Origin: Dyadobacter sp. CECT 9275
GTDB lineage: Bacteria > Bacteroidota > Bacteroidia > Cytophagales > Spirosomataceae
Length of the DNA stretch: 64,000 nt
Direction: 5' to 3'
NCBI RefSeq assembly: GCF_907164905.1
Contig: NZ_CAJRAF010000002.1
Span: 1 to 64,000 of the forward strand
The position numbers were made by a program, and so were the translations under genes. This document shows, piece after piece, positions 1-10,105 of this stretch; position 1 is the stretch's first letter, and every line of letters begins with the position of its first letter. The notes beneath the pieces were generated by a model. It saw nothing but the letters and a program-made list of their open reading frames with translations, had not been told where the DNA came from and did not search any database.

Positions 1-628
1 TACTTTCAACTGATAAGGAACGCATTTCGTTCATTAAAACGGCTAAAAGGTTTGATTTTCCAGAACCTGTTGAACCTGCAATAAGAATTTGAGTGTTGGT
101 TACATTTTTGCTATTCATATCTAAATAAGCACTAATATCCCCATCGTAATTACCTATATTTAAGTTTAATAATGGTATCTGTCCTGCTTTTATTGAAGCT
201 GTTGTACTTACTTTTAGCCATTCGTGTAATGTGTCGCCTTTCATCAGCATATCAAAGCCTCTGAAAATCTCCGCATTAACGACTTTACTTTTTGTAATGT
301 TATCTTCCCAATTTATTTCTAAATCGTGGTATCGTAACTTTATCATTGAAGACAGCATTCCATTTAGATTGTGAACCGTAAAAAGTGTTGGATGAATACT
401 GTTGGACGACATTTGAATATTGAGTACTTCTTTGTTTCTTTTCTCATTATCGGACAATCCCGCAATTAAACAAATACGCATCAGTTTTGCATTTCCTTTC
501 GGACTTACATTTTTATGATTATCGGTATAGTGTTTTAAATTGATGTGTTTCTCTAAACGCTCTCGCAAATCATTCATTTTTGAATTCAATGCTTCTGCTT
601 GTCGTAATCCTGTTTCTATTGCTGCCAT
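1..628 (-). CDS. HerA/FtsK-like ATPase with DndE-like N-terminus (partial)
   Basis: This is the 5' part (about 209 codons) of a minus-strand gene that runs off the left edge. The ATG is at 628, 12 bp after the stop of the DndD-like gene, so it is the last visible gene of the operon. The N-terminal ~100 residues, with the stretch KLMRICLIAGLSDNE, look like the helical DndE fold found in phosphorothioation systems. Near the window edge comes a P-loop, AGSTGSGKSNLL, of the HerA/FtsK DNA-translocase type. I infer a DNA-pumping or DNA-loading motor that works with the neighbouring DndD-like ATPase, helicase and methyltransferase. The DndE resemblance is by eye. The P-loop is certain. Confidence 0.7.
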   Translation of the reverse strand, partial: MAAIETGLRQAEALNSKMNDLRERLEKHINLKHYTDNHKNVSPKGNAKLMRICLIAGLSDNEKRNKEVLNIQMSSNSIHPTLFTVHNLNGMLSSMIKLRYHDLEINWEDNITKSKVVNAEIFRGFDMLMKGDTLHEWLKVSTTASIKAGQIPLLNLNIGNYDGDISAYLDMNSKNVTNTQILIAGSTGSGKSNLLAVLMNEMRSLSVES

Positions 629-640
629 AACTACTTAAAA

Positions 641-2644
641 TTAATTAGGAAAATAGCCTTCAACTACTTCTGTTAATTGATTTTCCTTGTCTCTTACTAG
701 AGTGAATTTTTTTGAAATGAAATTTTCGATTTTACTCAAATCAATAGACTTTCTTATTTCACTATCTGTACTCAATAAAATGGTTTGATGTGATAATTTA
801 GGAAAGTAATTTTCGAGTAATGAAGCTCGACTACTTTCGTCTAAATATCCAAAAACGGTGTCAATCATTACTGGAGGATTGTAATCTCCGAAATAATGCA
901 ATGATTTTAAAAGTACCTGGATTATTATTTGTTTTGAAGCTGCATTTAATTCATCAAGATATATTTCATTTCCAGCTTTGTGATAAATTTTGAATGAAAG
1001 ATTACTTAAATCTTCTGACAATACTACACGATCTATCTGATTTTCATATACTACTAAAGTTGTATTTAAATCGTTTTTCATTGCCTCCTCAATACGTGCT
1101 TTTTTATTTTTTAACAACGCATTGGAAATATTTGAAAATAATGGACCTAATTTTTTCAGTACTTCCAGTTTAGGATTTGGTACTTCTTCATCTGACAAAT
1201 CAAATCTTTTAATTTTGGTGTCTAAACGCTCAATTTCAGATTGGTAATTTTTGATACTGTCTTTGTATTCTTTTATCTTTAATTCGTTGGCATCATAACT
1301 TTGAATGATTTCTTCGCCGCCACCCATATCATTTTTTCTTAAATCCAATAATTGAATTTTCAAATTAGGTAGCGAAGCTATTTCTTTTTCTAAACTACTT
1401 TTTTGCTGCTCCAATATGTTGTATTGATTGATGCTTGACCAACCTAACAATTGTTCGAAATGAGTTATATCGTTTTTATCAATAAAATCATATTCTGTAT
1501 CATTTTTGTTTTGACCTGATTTTTTAATGATATAATCTGCTAGTTTTATTTTCTGTTCGGCTGTTAGTTCTCCCTTTATTAAATTGTATTCTTTGAGGAA
1601 ATCCAATACTTTTTCCGATACTTTATTGATGTGTTCCGGCTCTATAAAATCGCTATTATTTTGTTGGCTTTTCTCCGAAAGTATTAATTCAATTTCGTTT
1701 TGAACAATTGTAATGAGCTTTGGAATGAACACCTGAATTTCAATATCATTTAAGAATTTTTCTGATTGATCAATAAATAAGATTTCCTTGTTTAGAATAT
1801 CTTCAATCTTTCTTTCTACAATTTGAATTTGCTCTTTGATATTTGCTTGAAAGTTTTTCCCATCTTTAGCACCTTCATAGAATTCTTTTTGAGCCAATGA
1901 ATAACTCAAACTTCTGTCATACTTTACTTTAGTGGCATCTATTAAATCCTGGTATTTTTTATGTTCTTCTAAAAGGTTTTTGTATTGAATTCTTTCTTCT
2001 TCCACTTCGATACTTTGCGCAATGTATTCCTGCGTTAGTGTATTGGTTGCATTGCCTAATTGAATGTATTTATTGAAACCCATTACGTTTTCAATATTTT
2101 CTTTGATAACACGATTAAGGTATTCGTCTTTTAACAAATTACCTGCTTCCATTGCATCAAAAAGGAAATACTTACTTAATTCTTGTGGTAGATTGGCTTT
2201 GATTATTTTATTTACTTCGGCTTCTTTTTTTACTCTTTCGGCGTGTGGTGTAGCCGTACCGTAATTAAAAACGTCACCGTTAAGATTAAGCATTACTGCT
2301 TCTACAGGATTGTTTTGTGCATTGAGTGTGTATAATCGCTTGATTATGTATTTGTAATCGCTGTGTAATACTTTACCTGTGAAGTGAATTTCTAATTCAA
2401 TTTTGTTGCTGCTATTACCTGCGTTTTTTGCCCTTTCGCCAGCGTTTTGCAGTTTGTTGAAGTGCTGCTCATCTTTTACTTTTAGACCATACAATGCACT
2501 ATAAATGGCTTGAAATAGAGTAGTTTTACCACCACCATTTTCTCCACCAATTAATATTATTGGCTGCTCTTCGTTTACGGTTAAATCCAAATCGAGTTCC
2601 CGATAGGTTTTGAAGTTTTTGGCAATTATTTTGGTAATGAGCAT
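641..2644 (-). CDS. DndD-like SMC/Rad50-type ATPase
   Basis: This 667-aa protein has an N-terminal ABC-ATPase half-site with Walker A GGENGGGKTT near residue 34. The characteristic KYFLFDAMEAG stretch is near residue 160, and a long coiled-coil-rich middle follows (about 200-500). At the C-terminus are a Walker B/D-loop VMIDTVFGYLDESSR and an LLSTDSEI switch. This order and the ID-T-x-x-G-x-LD signature match DndD, the ATPase of DNA phosphorothioation systems. DndB/C/sulfurtransferase genes are not visible, and a methyltransferase and helicase take their place, so I infer a DndD-like nicking or conformational ATPase recruited to a methylation-based defence system. It sits 5 bp from the 71-aa gene upstream. 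Confidence 0.85.
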   Translation of the reverse strand: MLITKIIAKNFKTYRELDLDLTVNEEQPIILIGGENGGGKTTLFQAIYSALYGLKVKDEQHFNKLQNAGERAKNAGNSSNKIELEIHFTGKVLHSDYKYIIKRLYTLNAQNNPVEAVMLNLNGDVFNYGTATPHAERVKKEAEVNKIIKANLPQELSKYFLFDAMEAGNLLKDEYLNRVIKENIENVMGFNKYIQLGNATNTLTQEYIAQSIEVEEERIQYKNLLEEHKKYQDLIDATKVKYDRSLSYSLAQKEFYEGAKDGKNFQANIKEQIQIVERKIEDILNKEILFIDQSEKFLNDIEIQVFIPKLITIVQNEIELILSEKSQQNNSDFIEPEHINKVSEKVLDFLKEYNLIKGELTAEQKIKLADYIIKKSGQNKNDTEYDFIDKNDITHFEQLLGWSSINQYNILEQQKSSLEKEIASLPNLKIQLLDLRKNDMGGGEEIIQSYDANELKIKEYKDSIKNYQSEIERLDTKIKRFDLSDEEVPNPKLEVLKKLGPLFSNISNALLKNKKARIEEAMKNDLNTTLVVYENQIDRVVLSEDLSNLSFKIYHKAGNEIYLDELNAASKQIIIQVLLKSLHYFGDYNPPVMIDTVFGYLDESSRASLLENYFPKLSHQTILLSTDSEIRKSIDLSKIENFISKKFTLVRDKENQLTEVVEGYFPN

Positions 2645-2649
2645 AGTAC

Positions 2650-2865
2650 TTATATTTTGTTTAAAGCCTTTTCGATAATTTTTTCAATCTTTTTGCTGTC
2701 AATATCTTCGTTATTGATTTTAAGATTGTGGAACTCTTTTAGTATATTCTCCTCTAGCCATTCAAAGCCTAATCCTTGTTCATCACAAAGATTTTTGATT
2801 ATTTCCATATCGTCTTTACGAATACCAAAATGAATGAATGTTGTATCTAGTCCTTTGTTTATCAT
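2650..2865 (-). CDS. small protein of DNA-modification operon
   Basis: This 71-aa, charged, predicted mostly helical protein lies between the Res-like helicase (11 bp upstream) and the DndD-like ATPase (5 bp downstream). It has no cysteine pair, membrane segment or recognisable catalytic motif. The sequence reads as two helices around ICDEQGLGFEWLEENI-like text, with a basic, lysine-rich end. Small proteins at this position in methyltransferase/helicase operons are commonly described only as system-associated. A role as a connector or regulator of the ATPase is an inference from position. The tight spacing makes it a real gene rather than a chance ORF. Confidence 0.75.
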   Translation of the reverse strand: MINKGLDTTFIHFGIRKDDMEIIKNLCDEQGLGFEWLEENILKEFHNLKINNEDIDSKKIEKIIEKALNKI

Positions 2866-2876
2866 AATCTATTTAT

Positions 2877-5171
2877 TTATAATGAAATTGGATTAAACAT
2901 ATCCCAACCTGCTGTATCTTTTGTGTTGGTTATTTTATTGTTGCAATACCACCAAGTTGATACATTATTAGGCGATTTTTCAATCAATATTCCACCAATA
3001 GTTTTTAATCCTTTACCGTTTCTTTCTGCAATAAAATTTACTAAAGCATTGTGTTTTAAATGTGCATTTGCAGGATCACTTCCTGCCGTTTTTGTATCAA
3101 ATAAACAAGAAACATTAGATTTACTCAATATTACAAAATCGACATAAAAAAGACTTTGTTTGCCCAAATAATCAATATAAGGTACTGCAAAATGTTCTTT
3201 GGCTTTTTCTCCATTTTTGTACCACCAATGAAGATTTCCTTTGTTTTCTTCTAAAAACTCTGCAAACTTAACTTCGGGTTTTGATGCCCTGTTGTATTCA
3301 TAAAACGGTTCTAAAGCGTGTCTTTGTACTGCTTCTTTTTCCTCATATAACTCATTGTAAATTCTTTCAATTGGCACTTCCCATTGATAATTTTGAACAT
3401 CTTTTGTAGCGTTGTTTGCTTTATGCTCTTGCATTTCCTGATAACGCTCTTTTGCCTTTTCTATTAACTCAATGAAGATGGGTTGGTTTTGGTCATACAA
3501 CATTATTTTAATAGCATCATATTCTATAATTCCGAAGTAGTCTTCAAAAAAGTATTTCATACCACCTTCCAAAACTGGCGTACTATCTACCGCTGCATAA
3601 GGTGCTGTTAATGCTCTACAAAAATCTTTGAATAATCGAGCCAATTCACTTGGCGTTTTTGCAAAACGTGCCGTTTCAGTAACTAATTTTGTTTGCTCTT
3701 CCCCAGTTAATAGTACATTTTCCGGAATAACAATTTCAATTGTATTTATATCCGTGTTTATGAAACGTTTTTTTAATAATTGTTTATTGGTTTCAAAAAA
3801 ATGGTCTGAACCCATTTCTCTTTTTAATTCCCAATTTAATTCTGCAATTTCGTATAATGCTTTTCTGAAAGTAGCTCCTAAACGATTACGAACTATTCTA
3901 GTATTGATATAAGTAGAATTCAATTGAACTGGCACATAATCTTCTATTCTACGTGCTTTGTTCATTGTGATATAACTCATATCATCTTTTACGATTTCGA
4001 TTTGATTTTTACTTAAATTGGTAAAAACATATCCTTGATTTAATAACGGATTTGGATAATGTTTTTGTTCTGGCATACGCAGAATTCTACCTACGGTTTG
4101 AATGGTGAATGTGGTACTTTTTAATTCCCTGAAAATTAATAACACTCCTGCTCGTGGACAATCCCAACCTAATGCTATGGCTTGTTTGAATAGCAAAACT
4201 TCAACCATATTATCGGGTTTTTCAATATCCTCTATATTGTCTTTTCTGCCTGATAACCAAACTGCCAGTTTATTGTTATTAACCGTAATATTATATTTAA
4301 CCTCTAAATTCTGCAATACTACATCAATGTATTTTTCATCATCGGCTGTATTGTTATCGCTAGTATCGTTTGGTAATTGTATTAGTAAAAGTGGATTAAT
4401 TTTAACCCCTAAACTTTCATACGCTTGGCGTAATTCTTCTCTTTTTGCTAACGCTTGTTCTAATAAAATTTCTTCTAATGAGCGACCTTGTTGTACGATG
4501 GTATCTAATGCAGGATTTAGAATAATGCCTTCTTTTATCATTTCTTCGGCAATTACATCTTGTCGTTCTACCAAAGTTCTATAATCGCTATTTGTGGTTG
4601 GTGTAGCAGAAACCCGAATTTCTATTTTTGGATATATTTTTTGCAATACTTCATTTGCTCTTTTTGCTGTTTTGGTATTGGCGAACATATGTTCTTCATC
4701 AATAATTACAATAATTTCTGTATCGTTTAATTTGGCTTTGTTAATGAAACTATATAGGTTTTTATTGCTTTCATTTTCCCTAATCATTGTGTTTTTCTCT
4801 TTGTTGATGCTTTCCCAATTGACAAACAAAACTTCATTAGGTTGCAATTCATTATCTGTAACATCCTCAAAGAAAATAGGTTTTATGGAACGCATTTCAG
4901 CAAAATATCCTTTCAAAGAATTATAGCTTTGTATGTATAATTTGTTTGGAGCAATCCAGATAAAAGCTGCTTTGCGTTTTTCTAATTCGTAGCGTTCTGG
5001 TAATTCTTCGCAAAACTTATTTAATAAAGATGCCATCATTACTGTTTTACCTGAACCCGTTGGTGCTTTGAAAACTAGGTTCTGCCTAGCATTTGGTCGT
5101 TTTAATAACTTAAGCAATTTTTGTGAAAGATCAATGACTGCTTCGTCTTGGTAATTTTTTAAGTGTATCAT
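2877..5171 (-). CDS. type III restriction Res-like DEAD/DEAH helicase-nuclease
   Basis: This 764-aa superfamily 2 helicase has Walker A APTGSGKT near residue 40, a DEEH box in VIIDEEHMFA near 158, motif III SATPT, and motif VI QTVGRILRMPE near 370. The C-terminal region carries a PD-(D/E)xK-like nuclease signature, VDFVILS followed about 10 residues later by FDTKTAG. This is the standard layout of the Res subunit of type III restriction enzymes, though it is shorter than many (which are about 900-1000 aa). It follows the methyltransferase gene by 7 bp, the classical mod-res order. It would be expected to translocate on and cleave unmodified DNA together with Mod. Here Mod is interrupted, so its control may be altered. 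Confidence 0.88.
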   Translation of the reverse strand: MIHLKNYQDEAVIDLSQKLLKLLKRPNARQNLVFKAPTGSGKTVMMASLLNKFCEELPERYELEKRKAAFIWIAPNKLYIQSYNSLKGYFAEMRSIKPIFFEDVTDNELQPNEVLFVNWESINKEKNTMIRENESNKNLYSFINKAKLNDTEIIVIIDEEHMFANTKTAKRANEVLQKIYPKIEIRVSATPTTNSDYRTLVERQDVIAEEMIKEGIILNPALDTIVQQGRSLEEILLEQALAKREELRQAYESLGVKINPLLLIQLPNDTSDNNTADDEKYIDVVLQNLEVKYNITVNNNKLAVWLSGRKDNIEDIEKPDNMVEVLLFKQAIALGWDCPRAGVLLIFRELKSTTFTIQTVGRILRMPEQKHYPNPLLNQGYVFTNLSKNQIEIVKDDMSYITMNKARRIEDYVPVQLNSTYINTRIVRNRLGATFRKALYEIAELNWELKREMGSDHFFETNKQLLKKRFINTDINTIEIVIPENVLLTGEEQTKLVTETARFAKTPSELARLFKDFCRALTAPYAAVDSTPVLEGGMKYFFEDYFGIIEYDAIKIMLYDQNQPIFIELIEKAKERYQEMQEHKANNATKDVQNYQWEVPIERIYNELYEEKEAVQRHALEPFYEYNRASKPEVKFAEFLEENKGNLHWWYKNGEKAKEHFAVPYIDYLGKQSLFYVDFVILSKSNVSCLFDTKTAGSDPANAHLKHNALVNFIAERNGKGLKTIGGILIEKSPNNVSTWWYCNNKITNTKDTAGWDMFNPISL

Positions 5172-5178
5172 TTATGAA

Positions 5179-7062
5179 TTAGTCATTTTCATTATTAAAT
5201 AAATCTTTTTCTTCCTCAATATCATCTTCTAAAATTGGAATAATTTCTCTTTTTATTTTAGGAAGGACATTTTGATAAGCTTTATATATAGCATCGGGTA
5301 ATGAACATAATGTGATACAATCTAAAACTTCTTCAAAATCTTCTGTATATGGATATTGGCCGTTGCTAAATACATATACTTTTATAGGATTATTATTTTT
5401 CTTTTCAGTTTTAAGTTGTTTGATAATATCAATACTATCTTCAATATATATGTCATCATAAATAATCATCATCTGTGACTTCGCATCAGCAAAAATGGAT
5501 ATTTGAGATTGCTTTATACCTTTAAATGTACTTATTGGAATATAACAGTTTTCTTTAATACATAGTAATTCTGTCGATAAGATTGTAAGTTCTTTTTTAT
5601 TTTTTAATGTTTTTTCACGACTTACAGATTCACTTTTGTAATAACGCAAATTATTATTTTTTAAACTTTCTTCAAACCCACCTTTTGAATTTTCATATCC
5701 TTGGATAGCATTTTTTATTCGTACATAAGTTACTTCTTCACAAATATTATTTTCATTATTAGTAACAATAATGCATTTGTTATTAAAATTGAATTTTTTG
5801 TTTAGTTGCATCACTGAGTGTAAAGTAGAACCTGAACCTCCAAAGAAGTCTAAAACTATTGATTCATTTGATAAATTTGCTAATTCAAAAACTTTACTCA
5901 AAAAATCTAAAGGTTTTTTACCGTTTTTAAAATCAACACCGCCCTCATATCCAACGGTATTAAATTCATTTACAAAGTCAAAAAAATTAGGATAAGGCAG
6001 TCCAGTGTCAGATTTTGATTTAATTGGTTTTCCTTGAAAATAAGTGCCATTTTTAACATTTTTATTAGGCGGTTGCATAATAAATCTATATCCTAATCCA
6101 TCGCCTCTTGTACCCATATTAATGACCTTATACAATGTTTTGTATCCATCTAAGTCTTTTTTGATTCTTAGGTTATTCTCATAAAACTCTGAAGCAGAGC
6201 CGCTTTGTGTAATTAATGAGCCTCGAATAGAATATGATTTTAAATCACCTTCTCCAGGATTTGTTTGAACTAAAGTATAAGATTCTGTATCGTATATCTC
6301 AACTTCATAACCGCCAATAAATTCAATTTTTTGTGGTGGTTTAGTAATATTTATATTGTATTTATAATCGTTATCAACTTCTCTTTCATTAGTTCTTCTT
6401 GGTGGAATAAATTCATTCGTTTTTCTGTAAGCTAATAAGTATTCAGTAGTTTGATGATACCTAATGTCTTGCCTTAATATTCTATTTTCGTGTCTTACTT
6501 TAATAGTAAAAATATTTTCGCAGTTATATTCTCCAAAAACTTCGTCACATAACATCTTTAACTGACAGAATTCATTGTCATCAATAGAGATAAACATTAT
6601 TCCTTTATTATTCAATAGGTTTTTAGCTATTTTTAGTCTTTTAGACATAAAACTCAACCAAGTAGAATGTCTAAATGGATGTTCCTTTTCAACAAATTGA
6701 GCTTCGTCTTTAAAAGTGTCGTGGTATTTAAAATCCTTATTACCAGTATTATATGGTGGATCAATATAGATTACATCAATTTTACCTTCGTGGGTAAAAG
6801 TTAGAGCAGTAAGAGCGTGTAAGTTGTCGCCTTCAATCAAAATATGGTTTGGGTTATCATCGCCATTGATAATTGCTTTGTCTTTTACTTCTTTTAAAAC
6901 TGGTAAATTATCTCGTAATTGTTCTTCTACATCTTCGGGTTTGTCTTCCCAAACTAGGCCATATTTTTTCTAGGTGTTTACCAAATTAATTAAATAGGCG
7001 CGTTCGTCTTGAGAGATACCCTCGAGTTGTTTTATTTTTGAGATTAGGTCTTGTTTGTTCAT
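5179..7062 (-). pseudogene. type III-like DNA methyltransferase (Mod), in-frame amber stop
   Basis: The reading frame opens with ATG at 7062, only 3 bp after the stop of the upstream OLD gene, and runs 627 codons in one frame except for TAG at codon 31 (complement of 6970-6972). The residues around it (LINLVNT, stop, KKYGLVWEDKPEDVEEQL) are the normal Mod N-terminus, so the stop replaces a residue in a conserved segment, most simply AAG to TAG. Downstream are motif IV DPPYNTG and then the SAM-binding FFGGSGST. That order marks a beta-class N6-adenine or N4-cytosine methyltransferase. Re-initiation at TTG 6840 or another internal codon would give a ~553-aa protein that keeps both motifs, so partial function is possible. 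Confidence 0.85.
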
Positions 7063-7065
7063 AGT

Positions 7066-8979
7066 TTATTTTACTGTACCGAATTCGATAATGGTTTCAA
7101 TTAATTTTATAAGGTTTGGCGATGTTTCTCCTTTTACCCAAGCTAATTCTAATGTCCGTGCTACAACTAAAGGGTTTTTATGAAGTCCTCCAGCATTTCC
7201 AAATTCTAAACTTGCTTGATCAAAATAAGTTTTCCAATTTGAGATTTCACTTTGTACTTCAATTCCTAAATTTGATTTCCAAGCCCAAAGATTTGGTTTT
7301 ACAACATTGACAGATTGAAATTCATCTTCGGTTGCGTGTCCTTGAATGGTTAATAATTTTTTGTTATCTGGTTTATGTTGATGATGGTATTTTTCTTCCA
7401 CGTCAGTATCACTATCGTACACAATAAAGGCATTAATATTTAGTAGTTTGACTACTGCTGCTGGTTCTATTATGTTACTTTTTTTATCGGCATTGATTAA
7501 GTGCATACCCGAAGCTCTGAATTGCCCTGATAATCCCATTAATTCTAAATAGGTTTTGATGTAAGCAATATCCTCAATACCCTCTACAAAAACTGGAACT
7601 CTACAAAAAAACATTTCATTTATAGACGGACTTAAATATGGAAATAGTTTTGCTACAATTCCTTTATTATTGACTGGTTTTGAACCAATACTTGTTAGAT
7701 ATTCAGATAACTCTTGATAAGTCACTCTTGAACTTAATGTTTCAATTGGATTACCGTTTTCACGAATAATTCTTATTTTTTCAAAACTATTTTTAGGAAT
7801 GAATAGTGGCGAATGTGAGCATAACATTACTTGCGTATTTAGTCCTGCCAAATCCATTAATGTTTCCGCTAAATGCCTTGCTTGTGGTGGATGCTGATAT
7901 AGTTCTGGCTCTTCTATACTTAATATTAATGTTGGCGCATTTTCGTCATCGGTTGTACTTAATTCTTGCAATAAAGCCAACATAAACGACCTTTGTAAAC
8001 CGTGACCAAATCTTGACAACTCTCCTTCAAAACCTCTTTCTCCTAATGCTATGGCTGCCGAAGGTTCTTCAATTTTAATGGCTTTTTCAGCATCTTTTTT
8101 CCATTGAACGGAAGCACTAATGCTTGGATTTGCCCATTGGCTTAATTTATTTTTCAATGAAGAAGAAATATCATCTAAAACATTTTGCTCATCAGCCAAT
8201 AATTGAGAATATTGTACATCAACTACTTTTCTGATTTCTGATATTCTCTCCGTAAAATTAACCTTGGCTCTTACGGTTCGTGATAATAATATCCCTAAAG
8301 CTGAATTTTTATTTTCTTCTCCTTCTTCTGTTACGTCTTTTGAAGCTGAAACAAATACCCATTGAATGTGAGGTAACAAAAGATTTGCACCTCTTGAAAC
8401 ACCATAGAACTGGTCTTCACTAGGTATTAAAACACATTCGTCTGGTCTTGCTGCTTCATATTCTCTTAATGCCGTAATTTTAGCATCTTTAAATCCTGCA
8501 TTTGGTAAATCGGTAAATTTAACTTGTAACTGACTGTAACAAGCATTTAATTCAGGTGCTTTGGCTGAAGCTTTTTCCAGTTCAAAAAATATTCTAAAAT
8601 CATCAATCCCTAATCTGTTACCAAATTGTTTGATTTCAGCTCTTTGTGTTGCAGCATCAAATTCAGCTTTGGCGGTTACAATTAACTTTCCTTGTCGAGC
8701 ATAATTACTTAAATCTTGTTCCGCCTGTTTACTTAATTCAGTAAATGTTACTGTAATTTCAATAGGCTCGGCAGTATTGCAGTGATGGAAATCTTTTTCA
8801 GTTAGCTTACTCAAATCTGTTTTACTGTCTTTGTAGTGTCTGAAAAACACTTGCAATGCTGTAAATACTGTTGATTTCCCCGCGCCATTTGCCCCAACTA
8901 AACAAGTATAATTATCAAAATAAATAGTATCATCCTTGAATGAGCGGAAGTTTTTTATGCGTACAGTTTCTATTTTCAT
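7066..8979 (-). CDS. OLD-family ATP-dependent nuclease (AAA + TOPRIM)
   Basis: This 637-aa protein has an N-terminal ABC-type ATPase with Walker A GANGAGKST at about 29-37, and a signature/Walker B region ending in LSIEEPELYQHPPQARHLA and a switch histidine in CSHSPLF. A C-terminal TOPRIM domain follows, with VEGIEDIAYI near residue 455 and the acidic pair YDSDTD near 510. This is the arrangement of class 1 OLD (overcoming lysogenization defect) nucleases, several of which act in phage defence. It is the first gene of the operon: a ~600-bp gap lies upstream and the mod start codon follows 3 bp after its stop. Association of OLD nucleases with restriction loci is known. A direct partnership with Mod/Res here is inference. 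Confidence 0.85.
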   Translation of the reverse strand: MKIETVRIKNFRSFKDDTIYFDNYTCLVGANGAGKSTVFTALQVFFRHYKDSKTDLSKLTEKDFHHCNTAEPIEITVTFTELSKQAEQDLSNYARQGKLIVTAKAEFDAATQRAEIKQFGNRLGIDDFRIFFELEKASAKAPELNACYSQLQVKFTDLPNAGFKDAKITALREYEAARPDECVLIPSEDQFYGVSRGANLLLPHIQWVFVSASKDVTEEGEENKNSALGILLSRTVRAKVNFTERISEIRKVVDVQYSQLLADEQNVLDDISSSLKNKLSQWANPSISASVQWKKDAEKAIKIEEPSAAIALGERGFEGELSRFGHGLQRSFMLALLQELSTTDDENAPTLILSIEEPELYQHPPQARHLAETLMDLAGLNTQVMLCSHSPLFIPKNSFEKIRIIRENGNPIETLSSRVTYQELSEYLTSIGSKPVNNKGIVAKLFPYLSPSINEMFFCRVPVFVEGIEDIAYIKTYLELMGLSGQFRASGMHLINADKKSNIIEPAAVVKLLNINAFIVYDSDTDVEEKYHHQHKPDNKKLLTIQGHATEDEFQSVNVVKPNLWAWKSNLGIEVQSEISNWKTYFDQASLEFGNAGGLHKNPLVVARTLELAWVKGETSPNLIKLIETIIEFGTVK

Positions 8980-9577
8980 AATTAAGCTAGTTGTTGTAAT
9001 CGATTAGTTTCTTATTAAGAAATTAAGAAATACATTTTCTAAACAAACTATCTCATTATTAATTAATGCTTTAGTTTAATCTACATATTGTCTTTCCTTG
9101 AAGCTTTTAGATGTTGAATTGTCAATTTTTAACAATAGGATGTAAATATATAAAAAAGCAAACGAAAGAAAAATGAGGAAAACCGTAAACGGAAGAAAAA
9201 AGAAGCATAATAGTGCGAATAAATTTAGGGTAAGGAGGGTAAGGTAATTTGGGATAAAAAAGAAATTATTTTTTTTGAACATAAAAAACGGTTTTAAGTG
9301 GCTGTTTGAATGCAAAATGGAACGACTACTTTATTATTTTGCTTTGATATGGTCTGATATTACCCGATTGTTTGAGAATAAAAAAAACTAAAAATGTTTC
9401 TTGAAAAACATCCTACTCGAAACCGCAACCGAATAGAATTACTAATGATGAAGATAACAACTAAAGCTCAATAGTAAAAGTCAAGCCCGAACAGTTGCTG
9501 ATAGCGAACAAAAAACTGAGAATATATTCGTCGCCCCTCCATATTGCCAAACCGAATATTGGTAGCAGTGCATTTTG
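8980..9577 (-). other. AT-rich intergenic region upstream of the defence operon
   Basis: About 600 bp of very AT-rich sequence separates the defence operon from the RBBP9-type gene. It should contain the operon promoter, but I see no convincing TAnnTTTG box on the minus strand. The only ORF of note is the doubtful hydrophobic 79-aa frame at 9076-9315, listed separately. No repeat or RNA gene was recognised. Confidence 0.5.
9076..9315 (-). CDS. possible small membrane protein (doubtful)
   Basis: This 79-residue frame has a long hydrophobic core (roughly residues 22-64, rich in Phe and Leu), enough for two membrane segments, followed by a short charged tail. It lies just upstream of the defence operon on the same strand. 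The sequence is extremely AT-rich. Such DNA readily yields Phe/Leu/Ile-rich frames by chance, and no family is recognised. It is listed because small membrane proteins do occur beside defence genes, not because a function is indicated. Confidence 0.2.
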   Translation of the reverse strand: MHSNSHLKPFFMFKKNNFFFIPNYLTLLTLNLFALLCFFFLPFTVFLIFLSFAFLYIYILLLKIDNSTSKSFKERQYVD

Positions 9578-10105
9578 TCAACCGAGTGTTTTTAAAATCT
9601 CCATTCCTTCGTCCCAATTTGTGTGTCCTGAAACTGCATTGATGTGTCCTGCGTTACCAATATTTATAAATTCACTTCCCCAACTGTCTGCAAAAAATTT
9701 GGCTCTGTCCAACGAAACCCAAATGTCGTCCGCACTTGCTACAACGATTGTCTTAAAATTTATTTTGTCAAGTGGAATTGGTGCAAAACCTGTCGCTGGA
9801 AAAGTGTATTGTGGTGCTTCAAGGTCGCTTGGTGCAACAAGCAATGCTCCTTTAATTTGTCTTTTGTATTTTGTCGCCCAATGAGCAATAGTTGAACAAC
9901 CTAAACTGTGTCCGACAAGTACAACAGTTGAAGGATCAAACTCTAAAACTTTCTTGTCAATGACAGTTATCCATTCTTCACAAGTTGGTGCGTCCCACTC
10001 TTGTTGGTGAATTCTAAAAAAATTATCTCCTGATTTTTCAAAATATGTCTGCCAATGTTCTGGTCCTGAATTTCCAAGTCCTGGTATAATTAAATAATTT
10101 GTCAT
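9578..10105 (-). CDS. RBBP9/YdeN-type serine hydrolase
   Basis: This 175-aa single-domain alpha/beta hydrolase opens with YLIIPGLGNSGPEHWQ. It has the nucleophile elbow GHSLG (Ser about residue 65), the acidic residue in SADDIWV and the catalytic His in GNAGHINAVSGH, so the full triad is present. The length and the PGxGNSxxxHW opening are typical of the RBBP9/YdeN family (PF06821), cytosolic hydrolases whose natural substrates are mostly unknown. It stands alone, minus strand, between the defence operon and the redox module, and its promoter must lie in the 10106-10300 interval. Base composition is AT-rich like its neighbours, consistent with the same island. Confidence 0.85.
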   Translation of the reverse strand: MTNYLIIPGLGNSGPEHWQTYFEKSGDNFFRIHQQEWDAPTCEEWITVIDKKVLEFDPSTVVLVGHSLGCSTIAHWATKYKRQIKGALLVAPSDLEAPQYTFPATGFAPIPLDKINFKTIVVASADDIWVSLDRAKFFADSWGSEFINIGNAGHINAVSGHTNWDEGMEILKTLG

